From: Sphaerisporangium flaviroseum
GTDB taxonomy: Bacteria; Actinomycetota; Actinomycetes; Streptosporangiales; Streptosporangiaceae
Direction: 5' to 3'
NCBI RefSeq assembly: GCF_039537005.1
Contig: NZ_BAAAZR010000004.1
Span: forward strand, 62,001 to 126,000
Length of the DNA: 64,000 nucleotides
Shown here: positions 57,526 to 64,000 of the stretch, piece by piece
Layout of the letters: each line of letters begins with the position of its first letter
How positions within the stretch are numbered: position 1 is the stretch's first letter
Program-made: the position numbers and the translations under genes
Notes under the pieces: generated by a model
What the model was told of the DNA's origin: nothing
Databases searched by the model: none
Seen by the model: only the letters and a program-made list of their open reading frames with translations

Positions 57526-59109
57526 TCAGGCCGAGGGGGTGTCGGTGAGCGTCGGCGTCGGTGTGGGCGCCGGGGACTCGCCGTCACCCCATTCGGGGAT
57601 CTGGGTGATGCTGACGGTGGGGACCGGGGTCCTGGTCGGCGAGGGAACCTGCGTGGGCTTGGGGTCCCTGGTGGGCTTGCACGGCTTCTCCTTGCCGCGC
57701 TTGTTCGTACACGTCGGAGGATCGTCGGCCGGCGGCTGCTGGGTGCTGCGCACGGGCTTGGGCGAGGGCACCCGCGTCTCCCACGGGGAGGGAGGAAGTG
57801 GCGAGTCGGTGGACTCGCCGGGCCGCGACATCGCCACGGTCGGCGTGTTCACGAACGCCGGAGGACTGCCGGGCGCCGTCGTGGGCACCCCGCTGGCCGC
57901 GACTCCGCTCCCCGAGGTGTCCAGCACCTCGACCGGAACGCGGGAGCCCTCGATCGGCACCACCACGGGCACCCGGTCGGGCCGGTCCACACTCGGGTCG
58001 ATCCTGGTGCCGCCGGAACCGGCCGCCACGACGGTCGCGGCGGCGATCGACACCGTGGCGAGGGCGGCGAAGCCCGCGTGCGAGGCGTGACCGCGCCGCG
58101 CCGCCGAGCGGCGCGCACGCGCCCCCGTCGTCGCCGCGCTCTCCCCCGCGGTGCTCGCGAGCCTCAGGTGTCCCCGGCTCACGGGATACGCGACGGGAAC
58201 CCAGATCTCCTCCAGCACCGCGGCGACGGCCTCCCGCTGGTCCCAGGCCCGGTCGACTCCCCCGGCCTCCAGCAGCCACCCCAGCAGGACCGCGGCGTCC
58301 GGCCGCTCGCCCGGCTCCTTGGCCAGCGCCGCGGACACCGGATCCCACAGCAACTTCGGCACGGAGGACAGACGCGGCTGTTCCACCAGGATGCGCCGGG
58401 TCAGCACGTCGGCCTCTCCGGTGCCGAACGGATGATGGCCGGTCGCGGCGTAGGCGACCAGGCATCCCCAGGCGAAGATGTCCGAGGCGGGAATGGCGGG
58501 CCCGCCGGTGAGGCGCTCGGGCGCCACCCAGCCGGGGCTGCCCATGATCTGACCGGCCTGCGTGTGGGCGACCGCGGCGTCCAGGTCCCTGGCGATGCCG
58601 AAGTCGATGATCCGCGGCCCCTTCGGGGACAGCAGCACGTTGCCCGGCTTCAGGTCACGGTGGACGAAACCGGCCTCGTGGATCGCGACCAGCGCCGCGG
58701 CCGCCCCGAGGGCGACGCCGTAGGCGAGGTCGGGGGTGAGCGGGCCGCGCGCGGCGACGACCTGGGACAGGGACGGGCCGGGGATGTACTCGGTGACCAG
58801 GTAGGGCCGGTCGCGGTCCGTGCCGTCCTCCAGGACGGCGGCCGTGCAGAACGGCACCACCCTGCGGGAGAAGTCGACCTCCTCGGTGAACCGCGCCCGG
58901 AGCGTCGGATCGCTCAGGTGGACGGCATGAGGCGTCTTGAGCGCGACCAGGCCGCCCTCAGGGCGCTCGGCCAGGTACACCACGCCCATTCCACCGGCGC
59001 CGAGACGGCCGAGCAGAAGGTAGCGCCCGATGATCACCGGGTCGCCGACCGTCAGCGGCCGAACGCCTGGAGGCATCCCGCTGGGGACGCCTGCTCCGCC
59101 ACGTGCCAT
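57526..59109 (-). CDS. Serine/threonine protein kinase (PknB-like) with Pro-rich extracellular tail
   Basis: A 527-aa receptor kinase. The kinase domain (~residues 20-280) has the glycine loop GRLGAGGMGVVYLAE, the VALK lysine, the catalytic loop HRDLKPGN, DFG in IIDFGIAR and the P+1 segment GSPGWVAPERL. A single membrane helix, AGFAALATVSIAAATVVAA, follows at about 350, and the extracellular part is Pro/Ser/Thr-rich (PSPKPVRSTQQPPADDP, TPTPTLTDTPSA) with two Cys and no PASTA repeats. ATG at 59109 is used; the frame extends 57 codons upstream without kinase similarity. It is convergent with the sigma-partner gene. Confidence 0.9.
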   Translation of the reverse strand: MARGGAGVPSGMPPGVRPLTVGDPVIIGRYLLLGRLGAGGMGVVYLAERPEGGLVALKTPHAVHLSDPTLRARFTEEVDFSRRVVPFCTAAVLEDGTDRDRPYLVTEYIPGPSLSQVVAARGPLTPDLAYGVALGAAAALVAIHEAGFVHRDLKPGNVLLSPKGPRIIDFGIARDLDAAVAHTQAGQIMGSPGWVAPERLTGGPAIPASDIFAWGCLVAYAATGHHPFGTGEADVLTRRILVEQPRLSSVPKLLWDPVSAALAKEPGERPDAAVLLGWLLEAGGVDRAWDQREAVAAVLEEIWVPVAYPVSRGHLRLASTAGESAATTGARARRSAARRGHASHAGFAALATVSIAAATVVAAGSGGTRIDPSVDRPDRVPVVVPIEGSRVPVEVLDTSGSGVAASGVPTTAPGSPPAFVNTPTVAMSRPGESTDSPLPPSPWETRVPSPKPVRSTQQPPADDPPTCTNKRGKEKPCKPTRDPKPTQVPSPTRTPVPTVSITQIPEWGDGESPAPTPTPTLTDTPSA

Positions 59110-59339
59110 CCGGAGGTGACCTCTCTTCGAGAAGTACGGCACAGGCCACTTTGTCCCTCCCGAAGGGCATTCGGCGTGAACTAGTTCGAAGCGGCATGGG
59201 AGGTAAGGCGAATGATCCCTCAAGGTAAGGAACCGATGTGTCTTATGTGACTGTATGGACCGGTGTGACGATCCGGTCACGCTACGCGTCCGCCATCACC
59301 CTCCACATCCGGTGGGTACCACCGCGCGAGCGGGGCAGG

Positions 59340-60374
59340 TCAGGCGGCGGCCGAATCGGGCTCCGGACCGGCGACCGAGGCCAGAAGCGGCTCGGTCGCG
59401 GGGGACGAGGCCGTGCCGGCGGCCGAGACCTCGACGGCGTCGAGGAAGCGCTGAATGTGGCCGAAGACCAGTCGCGCCTCCGGCACGACGTCCGCCAGGA
59501 TCGCGAACACGTGCGGCATGCGGTGCCACTCCTCGTAGGTGACCTTCACCCCCGCGTCACGGGCCCGCAGCGCCACCCGGCGGCCCTCGTCGCGTAGCAC
59601 CTCCGTGGACCCGGTGACGACCATCATCGGCGGCAGGCCCGTGTAGTCCCCGTACACCGGGGAGACCAGCGGGTCCCGGCAGTCGAGCCCGGCCGTCCAC
59701 CGGCGCGCGAGCCAGTCGACGCGGCCCGCGGGCAGCATCGGGTCGAGCCACCGGTTCACCGTGCGGCGACCGTCCGACAGATCGGCCCATGGCGACAGGC
59801 AGACGGCGGCCGACGGCAGCGGCAGGCCGTGGTCGCGCAGCGACAGCAACGTGGCGAGGGTCAGGTGGCCACCCGCCGAGTCGCCCGCCAGCAGGATGTC
59901 GGAGGACGCGTACCCCCGGTCGAGCAGGCCCCGGTAGGCGGCGAGGGCGTCGGCCAGCGACTCGCTCAGCGAGTGGACGGGGCCCTGGCGGTAGTCCACG
60001 GCCAGCACCGGGCGGCGTGCGGCCGCCGACAGGCGCCAGGTGATGGGCCGATGGGTCGCCGGGGAGCAGAAGAAGTAGGCGCCGCCGTGGAAGTAGAGCA
60101 GTACCTTGCTCTCGTCGATGTCACTTCCGGCGCGCACCCACTCCGACCCGAAAGGGTGGGCGTCCTCCTTGACGATGGAGACACCGGGCGGAGCCGGGAG
60201 GGGGATCCGCTCGCCCAGGGCGACCAGCCGCGAGACGAGCGTCATGCCGACCGTGTGTCTGAGCAGGAGCGCCGAAAGGGGCTTCGTCGTGCCGCGCAAC
60301 AGGCCGTTGAGGGCGCTGGCACGCCAGCTCATCGGATAGACGGGACGAATGTCCACATCGATGTCCTGCTGCAT
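59340..60374 (-). CDS. Alpha/beta hydrolase, hormone-sensitive-lipase family esterase
   Basis: A 344-aa esterase. The oxyanion-hole motif is LLYFHGGAYFFCSP, the nucleophile elbow LLAGDSAGGHLTLA (Ser ~160), a candidate acid TGSTEVLRDEG, and the His in EEWHRMPHVFAIL. The family acts on acyl esters such as short-chain lipids or sterol esters. ATG at 60374 is chosen because GGAGGGG lies 3 nt before it; the frame's ATG at 60386 contains that site. AT-rich DNA upstream (60400-60470) should hold its promoter. Confidence 0.88.
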   Translation of the reverse strand: MQQDIDVDIRPVYPMSWRASALNGLLRGTTKPLSALLLRHTVGMTLVSRLVALGERIPLPAPPGVSIVKEDAHPFGSEWVRAGSDIDESKVLLYFHGGAYFFCSPATHRPITWRLSAAARRPVLAVDYRQGPVHSLSESLADALAAYRGLLDRGYASSDILLAGDSAGGHLTLATLLSLRDHGLPLPSAAVCLSPWADLSDGRRTVNRWLDPMLPAGRVDWLARRWTAGLDCRDPLVSPVYGDYTGLPPMMVVTGSTEVLRDEGRRVALRARDAGVKVTYEEWHRMPHVFAILADVVPEARLVFGHIQRFLDAVEVSAAGTASSPATEPLLASVAGPEPDSAAA

Positions 60375-60514
60375 GCGCCCCTCCATGAGCAGCCGTGCCG
60401 AACTTTGTTCTATCTACGGACTCGTATACTCCGGTTTACATGCCTGTTACACACTTTGTCGAGAGGTGACCGGAACATTTGACCTGGTAGGGGCACATAA
60501 GGGGCCGCCGTGGA

Positions 60515-60706
60515 TCAGCTCACGTTGCGGCGGATCTCTCCCAGGAACCGGACCAACTGCTCGCGCTCGGCGGCGTCGAGGGTGCGCAGGGCCCGCTCGC
60601 TGAGCCGCAGCATCTCCTCGGCGATCACGCTTTCGAGCTCGGCCGAGGTCCGCGCGGGTCCGGCCGCGTACGAGCGGCCCGGGGCGCGGCTGGTTACAAT
60701 ATCCAC
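60515..60706 (-). CDS. Short MarR-C-terminus-like ORF
   Basis: A 63-aa ORF from GTG 60706. TSAELESVIAEEMLRLSERA and RTLDAAEREQLVRFLGEIRR look like the last two helices of a MarR-family regulator, without the DNA-binding wing. Either this is the 3' remnant of a MarR gene whose 5' part was lost, or an independent small helical protein. It faces away from the ABC exporter operon, the usual arrangement for an exporter and its repressor, which favours the remnant reading. Confidence 0.5.
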   Translation of the reverse strand: MDIVTSRAPGRSYAAGPARTSAELESVIAEEMLRLSERALRTLDAAEREQLVRFLGEIRRNVS

Positions 60707-60735
60707 TCCGCCGTCTGTGGAGGTGCTCGGCCTTC

Positions 60736-61518
60736 CTGCTCTATCTGACGATCCTCAGGTACGGTTTCCGCCGCCACGCCACCTACCGGGCCGCCGCCCT
60801 CGCCGGCGCGTTCACCAACACGATCTTCGGGGTTCTCCGCGCGTACGTGCTGATCGCACTGTGGCAGGCCCGGCCGGGCCTCGGCGGATACGACGTCGTC
60901 GACGCGGTCACCTTCTGCTTCCTGACCCAGGCGTTCATCGGCCCGATGGAGGTCTTCGGCGGCGGGCTGCAACTGGCCCAGCGGGTGCGCACCGGTGACA
61001 TCGCCCTCGACCTGGTCCGCCCGGCGTCCCTGCAGCTCTGGACCCTCGCCGACGATCTCGGCAGGGCCACGTTCCTCTTCCTCGCAAGGAGCGTCCCGCC
61101 CACGCTGGCCGGGGCCGCGCTCTTCGGCATCCACCTCCCCACCCACCCGCTCACCTGGGCGGCCTTCCTCGTGTCGATGTTCCTCGGGGTCGTGGTGAGC
61201 TTCGGCGTGCGCTACCTGGTGGCGCTGTCGAGCTGCTGGATCGTGGACGACCGGGGCGTCCAGTCGCTGTCGCTGGTCATGATGACCTTCTTCAGCGGCA
61301 TGACCCTGCCCCTGGTCCTGTTCCCCGGCTGGCTCGGCACGCTGGCGCAGGCGCTGCCGTGGGCGGCGATGGTGCAGGTGCCGGCCGACGTCTACCTCGG
61401 CAAGCGCGGCTTCCTCGGGGCCCTGGCCTTCCAGGGGATGTGGGCGGCGGTCGTGCTCGGCGCCGGCGCCCTGGTGACCCGGTCCGCACGCCACAAGGTG
61501 GTGATCCAGGGTGGTTGA
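60736..61518 (+). CDS. ABC-2 type permease subunit 1 (DUF990/ABC-2 exporter), probable CTG start
   Basis: Similarity to family members begins at LLYLTILRYGFRRHATYRAA, upstream of the first ATG/GTG (60844) in this frame, and no standard start exists between the stop at 60601 and that point. CTG at 60736 is 11 nt after GGAGGTG (60718-60724) and would give a normal 260-aa protein with six helices (FLTQAFIGPMEVFGGGLQLA, AAFLVSMFLGVVVSFGV, MTFFSGMTLPLVLFPGW). So either CTG is the start or the gene is shortened. It pairs with the next permease and ATPase to form an ABC exporter. Confidence 0.7.
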   Translation: MLYLTILRYGFRRHATYRAAALAGAFTNTIFGVLRAYVLIALWQARPGLGGYDVVDAVTFCFLTQAFIGPMEVFGGGLQLAQRVRTGDIALDLVRPASLQLWTLADDLGRATFLFLARSVPPTLAGAALFGIHLPTHPLTWAAFLVSMFLGVVVSFGVRYLVALSSCWIVDDRGVQSLSLVMMTFFSGMTLPLVLFPGWLGTLAQALPWAAMVQVPADVYLGKRGFLGALAFQGMWAAVVLGAGALVTRSARHKVVIQGG

Positions 61519-61552
61519 CGACCATCAGCGATCCGCGAGTGGGGCGGCGCAG

Positions 61553-62350
61553 ATGATCGACATGGTGCGAAGTTACGTCCTGCTGGCGCTCACCTGGATA
61601 CGCGCCGCCGCGCAGTATCCCGTGTCGATGGCCCTGCTCCTGATCGGCTCCTTCGTCGTCACCGCCCTCGACATCGCGGCGATCGCGGTCGTCTTCGTCC
61701 ACACCGGCACCCTCGGCGGCTTCACCCTGCCCGAGGTGATGTTCCTGTACGGCACCGCGGGCATGTCGTTCGCGCTCGCCGACCTGCTCTTCGGGAACGT
61801 GGACAAGCTCAGCCAGCACGTCCGTACCGGCGCCTTCGACGCGATGCTGATCCGCCCGGTGAGCCCTTTCGTGCAGATGGCGGTCGACCGGTTCACCTTC
61901 CAGCGGTTCGGCCGCACGGCACAGGCGGCGACCGTGCTCGGCATCGCCCTGACCCGCCTGCACGTGCCGTGGGAGCGGGCATGGATGATCCCGCTCATGG
62001 TGATCTGCGGAGTGGTGCTGTTCACCTCCCTGTGGACGCTGGGCGGGGCCCTGCAGTTCCTGCTGACCGACGCGCCCGAGGTGGCCAACGCGTTCACCTA
62101 CGGGGGCGGCCAGCTCACGCAGTACCCGCTGAGCGTCTACGGGAGCGACCTGGTACGGGCGGTGACGTTCATCGTCCCGCTGGCCTTCGTCAACTGGCAG
62201 CCGGGACTGTTCGTCCTCGACCGGCCCGACCCGCTCGGGCTGCCTTACTGGCTGCGCTTCCTCGCCCCGGTCGCCGCGCTCACGCTGGCCTGCCTGGCGG
62301 CGTTCGCGTGGCGCGCCGGGCTACGCCGCTACCGTTCGACGGGGAGTTGA
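61553..62350 (+). CDS. ABC-2 type permease subunit 2
   Basis: A 265-aa membrane protein with six helices (ALLLIGSFVVTALDIAAIAV and EVMFLYGTAGMSFALADLLF among them) and the ABC-2 core QHVRTGAFDAMLIRPVSPF, matching the RTGDIALDLVRPASL of subunit 1. ATG at 61553 is taken as start; a GTG at 61511 overlapping the previous gene is possible. It is the homologous partner of the preceding permease. Confidence 0.85.
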   Translation: MIDMVRSYVLLALTWIRAAAQYPVSMALLLIGSFVVTALDIAAIAVVFVHTGTLGGFTLPEVMFLYGTAGMSFALADLLFGNVDKLSQHVRTGAFDAMLIRPVSPFVQMAVDRFTFQRFGRTAQAATVLGIALTRLHVPWERAWMIPLMVICGVVLFTSLWTLGGALQFLLTDAPEVANAFTYGGGQLTQYPLSVYGSDLVRAVTFIVPLAFVNWQPGLFVLDRPDPLGLPYWLRFLAPVAALTLACLAAFAWRAGLRRYRSTGS

Positions 62351-62354
62351 CCAC

Positions 62355-63131
62355 ATGATCGAGCTCGAAGGCGTCGGCCGTTCCTTCACCGTGCGGCGCA
62401 AGGCCGGGAGGCTGCGCCGCGACACCCACGTCGTCCACGCCGTGCGCGACCTGTCCTTCGAGGTGACCGCCGGGGAGTTCGTCGGCTACCTGGGGCCGAA
62501 CGGCGCGGGCAAGTCCACGACGATCAAGATGCTGACCGGGATCCTGTCGCCCACGACCGGCCGCATCCGGGTGGCGGGCCTCGACCCCTCCCGGCGCCGT
62601 ACGGCGCTCGCGCGGCGCATCGGCGTGGTCTTCGGGCAGCGGACGATGTTGTGGTGGGATCTGCCGCTCAAGGACAGCTTCACCTTGATCCGGCACCTTT
62701 ACAAAGTAGATCCGGTGCGGCACCGGAACCGGCTCGCCGAGCTGTGCGACGTGCTCGACCTCGGCGGGTTCCTGGACAAGCCGGTCCGCCAGCTCAGCCT
62801 CGGGCAGCGCATGAGGGGCGATATCGCGGCGGCCCTGTTGCACGACCCCGCGGTGCTGGTCCTCGACGAGCCGACCATCGGCCTGGACGTGGTGAGCAAG
62901 GCGGCGGTGCGCGGCTTCCTGCGGCGGCTCAACGCCGAGCGGGGCACCACTGTGCTGCTCACGACGCACGACCTCGGGGACATCGAGCGGCTCTGCCGCC
63001 GGGTCATGCTGATCGACCATGGCAGCCTGGCCTTCGACGGGACCGTCGAGGAGCTACGGGCCACCGCCCCGGACGAGACCTCCATCGAGGACGTCGTCAC
63101 CCGGCTCTACACCCGGGCGGTCCAGTCCTGA
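62355..63131 (+). CDS. ABC exporter ATP-binding subunit
   Basis: A 258-aa ATPase with Walker A YLGPNGAGKSTTIKML, Q-loop VVFGQRTMLWWDLPL, signature LSLGQRMRGDIAAALL, Walker B VLVLDEPTIGLD and the switch His in LLTTHDLGDIE. The LSLGQRMR signature and basic N-terminal KAGRLRRD insert are typical of the ATPases that accompany DUF990 permease pairs. It follows the second permease by 4 bp. The exported substrate is unknown. Confidence 0.92.
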   Translation: MIELEGVGRSFTVRRKAGRLRRDTHVVHAVRDLSFEVTAGEFVGYLGPNGAGKSTTIKMLTGILSPTTGRIRVAGLDPSRRRTALARRIGVVFGQRTMLWWDLPLKDSFTLIRHLYKVDPVRHRNRLAELCDVLDLGGFLDKPVRQLSLGQRMRGDIAAALLHDPAVLVLDEPTIGLDVVSKAAVRGFLRRLNAERGTTVLLTTHDLGDIERLCRRVMLIDHGSLAFDGTVEELRATAPDETSIEDVVTRLYTRAVQS

Positions 63132-63138
63132 GTGCCGG

Positions 63139-63654
63139 TCAGTAGTAGCCGCCGCCCGCGGGCTGGGCGGGGGGCTCCTCCTCGTAGACCTCCTCCAGCT
63201 CCCGTTGACGGCCGGCCCAGCGGGAGGGCATGAGCACGGGGATGAACAGCGCGATGCCCAGCATCGCGAAGATCCCCATGCCCAGCAGTTCCTGCATGCC
63301 CTTGCCCGACTGGACGATCATCGGGTTCATCGAGGGGTCGACCGGCGCCAGGCCCAGAGCCCTGTTCACGTCGAGCGCGTAGATCACCGTCCACGCCAGC
63401 AGCGCCATGGAGGGGACGAACGTCGCCAGGGGCGAGACCCTCCCCGCCATGACCAGGCCGAGGATCAGGCCCGCCACCAGCATTGCGGCCAGGCCGATGA
63501 GCGCCTTGGTGTCCCTGACCGGATCGACCGCGCTCGCGGCGCCCGCGGCGACGCTGGTCATCCCACGGTACGCGTCCTGGGACGCCCAGCCGGTGCCGGC
63601 CAGAAGGATCGCCGTCACCACTACACCGAGCAGCAACCCGAGAAAGTGCCGCAT
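63139..63654 (-). CDS. Membrane protein of unknown function
   Basis: A 171-aa protein with four hydrophobic segments (FLGLLLGVVVTAILLAGTGW, LIGLAAMLVAGLILGLVMAG, TFVPSMALLAWTVIYAL, LLGMGIFAMLGIALFIPVLM) and a short acidic, Gly/Tyr-rich C terminus (ELEEVYEEEPPAQPAGGGYY, 20 residues). No family is recognised. ATG at 63654 has an AGGTGGTGA site; the frame extends further without a good start. It is convergent with the ABC exporter and divergent from the last gene. Confidence 0.65.
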   Translation of the reverse strand: MRHFLGLLLGVVVTAILLAGTGWASQDAYRGMTSVAAGAASAVDPVRDTKALIGLAAMLVAGLILGLVMAGRVSPLATFVPSMALLAWTVIYALDVNRALGLAPVDPSMNPMIVQSGKGMQELLGMGIFAMLGIALFIPVLMPSRWAGRQRELEEVYEEEPPAQPAGGGYY

Positions 63655-63792
63655 ATGGTCACCACCTCGCCCTTTACGGAACAGGAACGCGGGCAACAGT
63701 AGCGACAAAAAAGGCGAAGCGGCAGACGTCGCAACGAGACGGTCGGATTGCGGCCCGACCTTTCGTGACGGGCACGCCCCCGGCATGACACC

Positions 63793-64000
63793 ATGTGGGG
63801 CGTCATGCGCGCCAACCTCCCCCTGCGCCTACTTCGGTCGGCGGCCTTCACGGTCGTCTGTGTGACGCTCGCCGTGCTCGGCCACCGTGCCGCGGGCGGG
63901 CCGGGCCCGGGGTCGTGGGCGATGGCGGCCGGCGGCGCCACGGTGACCGTCCTGGTGGCGCTGCTCGCCGGGTGCGAGCGCTCGCCCCAGACGATCATCG
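63793..64000 (+). CDS. Membrane protein, 5' part only (cut by the window end)
   Basis: The frame starts ATG at 63793 (or 63805) and stays open to the end, giving about 69 residues with two hydrophobic segments (LLRSAAFTVVCVTLAVLG, WAMAAGGATVTVLVALLAG) separated by a Gly/Pro turn. The rest lies outside the window, so no function can be given. Confidence 0.6.
   Translation, partial: MWGVMRANLPLRLLRSAAFTVVCVTLAVLGHRAAGGPGPGSWAMAAGGATVTVLVALLAGCERSPQTII

Overview
The window is high-GC DNA (GTG and TTG starts common, G/C in most third codon positions) from a filamentous actinomycete. Streptosporangiales (Nonomuraea/Streptosporangium-like) is my best guess; this is inferred from family content such as XRE/DUF397 pairs, a RamB-type regulator beside isocitrate lyase, GpgS and SigE-type sigma factors, and was not tested by any search. 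No rRNA, tRNA, CRISPR array, transposase or phage gene was seen.

Layout. 1-1.7 kb: end of a glutamine-synthetase-like gene overlapping an M20 amidohydrolase. 1.9-15 kb: mostly single genes (acyl-CoA dehydrogenase, LVIVD-repeat secreted protein, DUF305 lipoprotein, nitronate monooxygenase), a sigma factor/cupin/serine hydrolase operon, a membrane protein, a P450 and a large secreted hydrolase. 15-15.5 kb: a small DNA-binding protein under a perfect 17-bp inverted repeat. 15.6-20.7 kb: coenzyme-B12 lysine degradation genes (kal, kamE, kamD, kdd, and divergent kce). 20.8-22.8 kb: oligopeptidase B. 22.9-31.3 kb: a peptide ABC transporter operon (binding protein, two permeases, two ATPases) continuing into an M20 peptidase and a histone-deacetylase-like amidohydrolase, with chains of ATGA/GTGA overlaps and tiny relay ORFs. 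32.1-32.7 kb: a non-coding repeat cluster. 32.7-39.7 kb: a tightly overlapping five-gene catabolic operon (amidohydrolase, EamA transporter, TPP enzyme, Glu/Leu dehydrogenase, CocE hydrolase) divergent from a TetR gene. 40.6-42.8 kb: two small unknown genes and a GH53 galactanase with LacI-type operators. 42.9-46.7 kb: two-component system, patatin, GpgS. 46.8-50 kb: ramB and aceA with RamB-box-like sites between them. 50.3-53.5 kb: small genes, a broken methyltransferase, an XRE/DUF397/ATPase regulatory group. 53.7-55.5 kb: an unusual three-gene set (15-cysteine protein, Tat-exported protein, MauE-like membrane protein). 55.6-59.1 kb: a sigma factor with an internal TGA, its partner membrane protein, and a Ser/Thr kinase. 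59.3-64 kb: an esterase, an ABC-2 exporter and membrane proteins.

Two themes cut across the window. First, short tandem duplications (21-41 bp) sit repeatedly at gene ends and gene junctions (about 3.4, 7.1, 8.7, 14.95, 18.5, 20.7 and 27.8 kb). In the dpp operon they created two 14-codon relay ORFs between two ATPase genes. Second, two genes within 5 kb (50.97 and 55.77 kb) carry an in-frame stop where a Trp codon is plausible, consistent with recent G-to-A loss or with sequence error.

The best candidate for an undescribed system is the 15-Cys/Tat/MauE cassette, which recalls methylamine dehydrogenase maturation without the usual catalytic large subunit.
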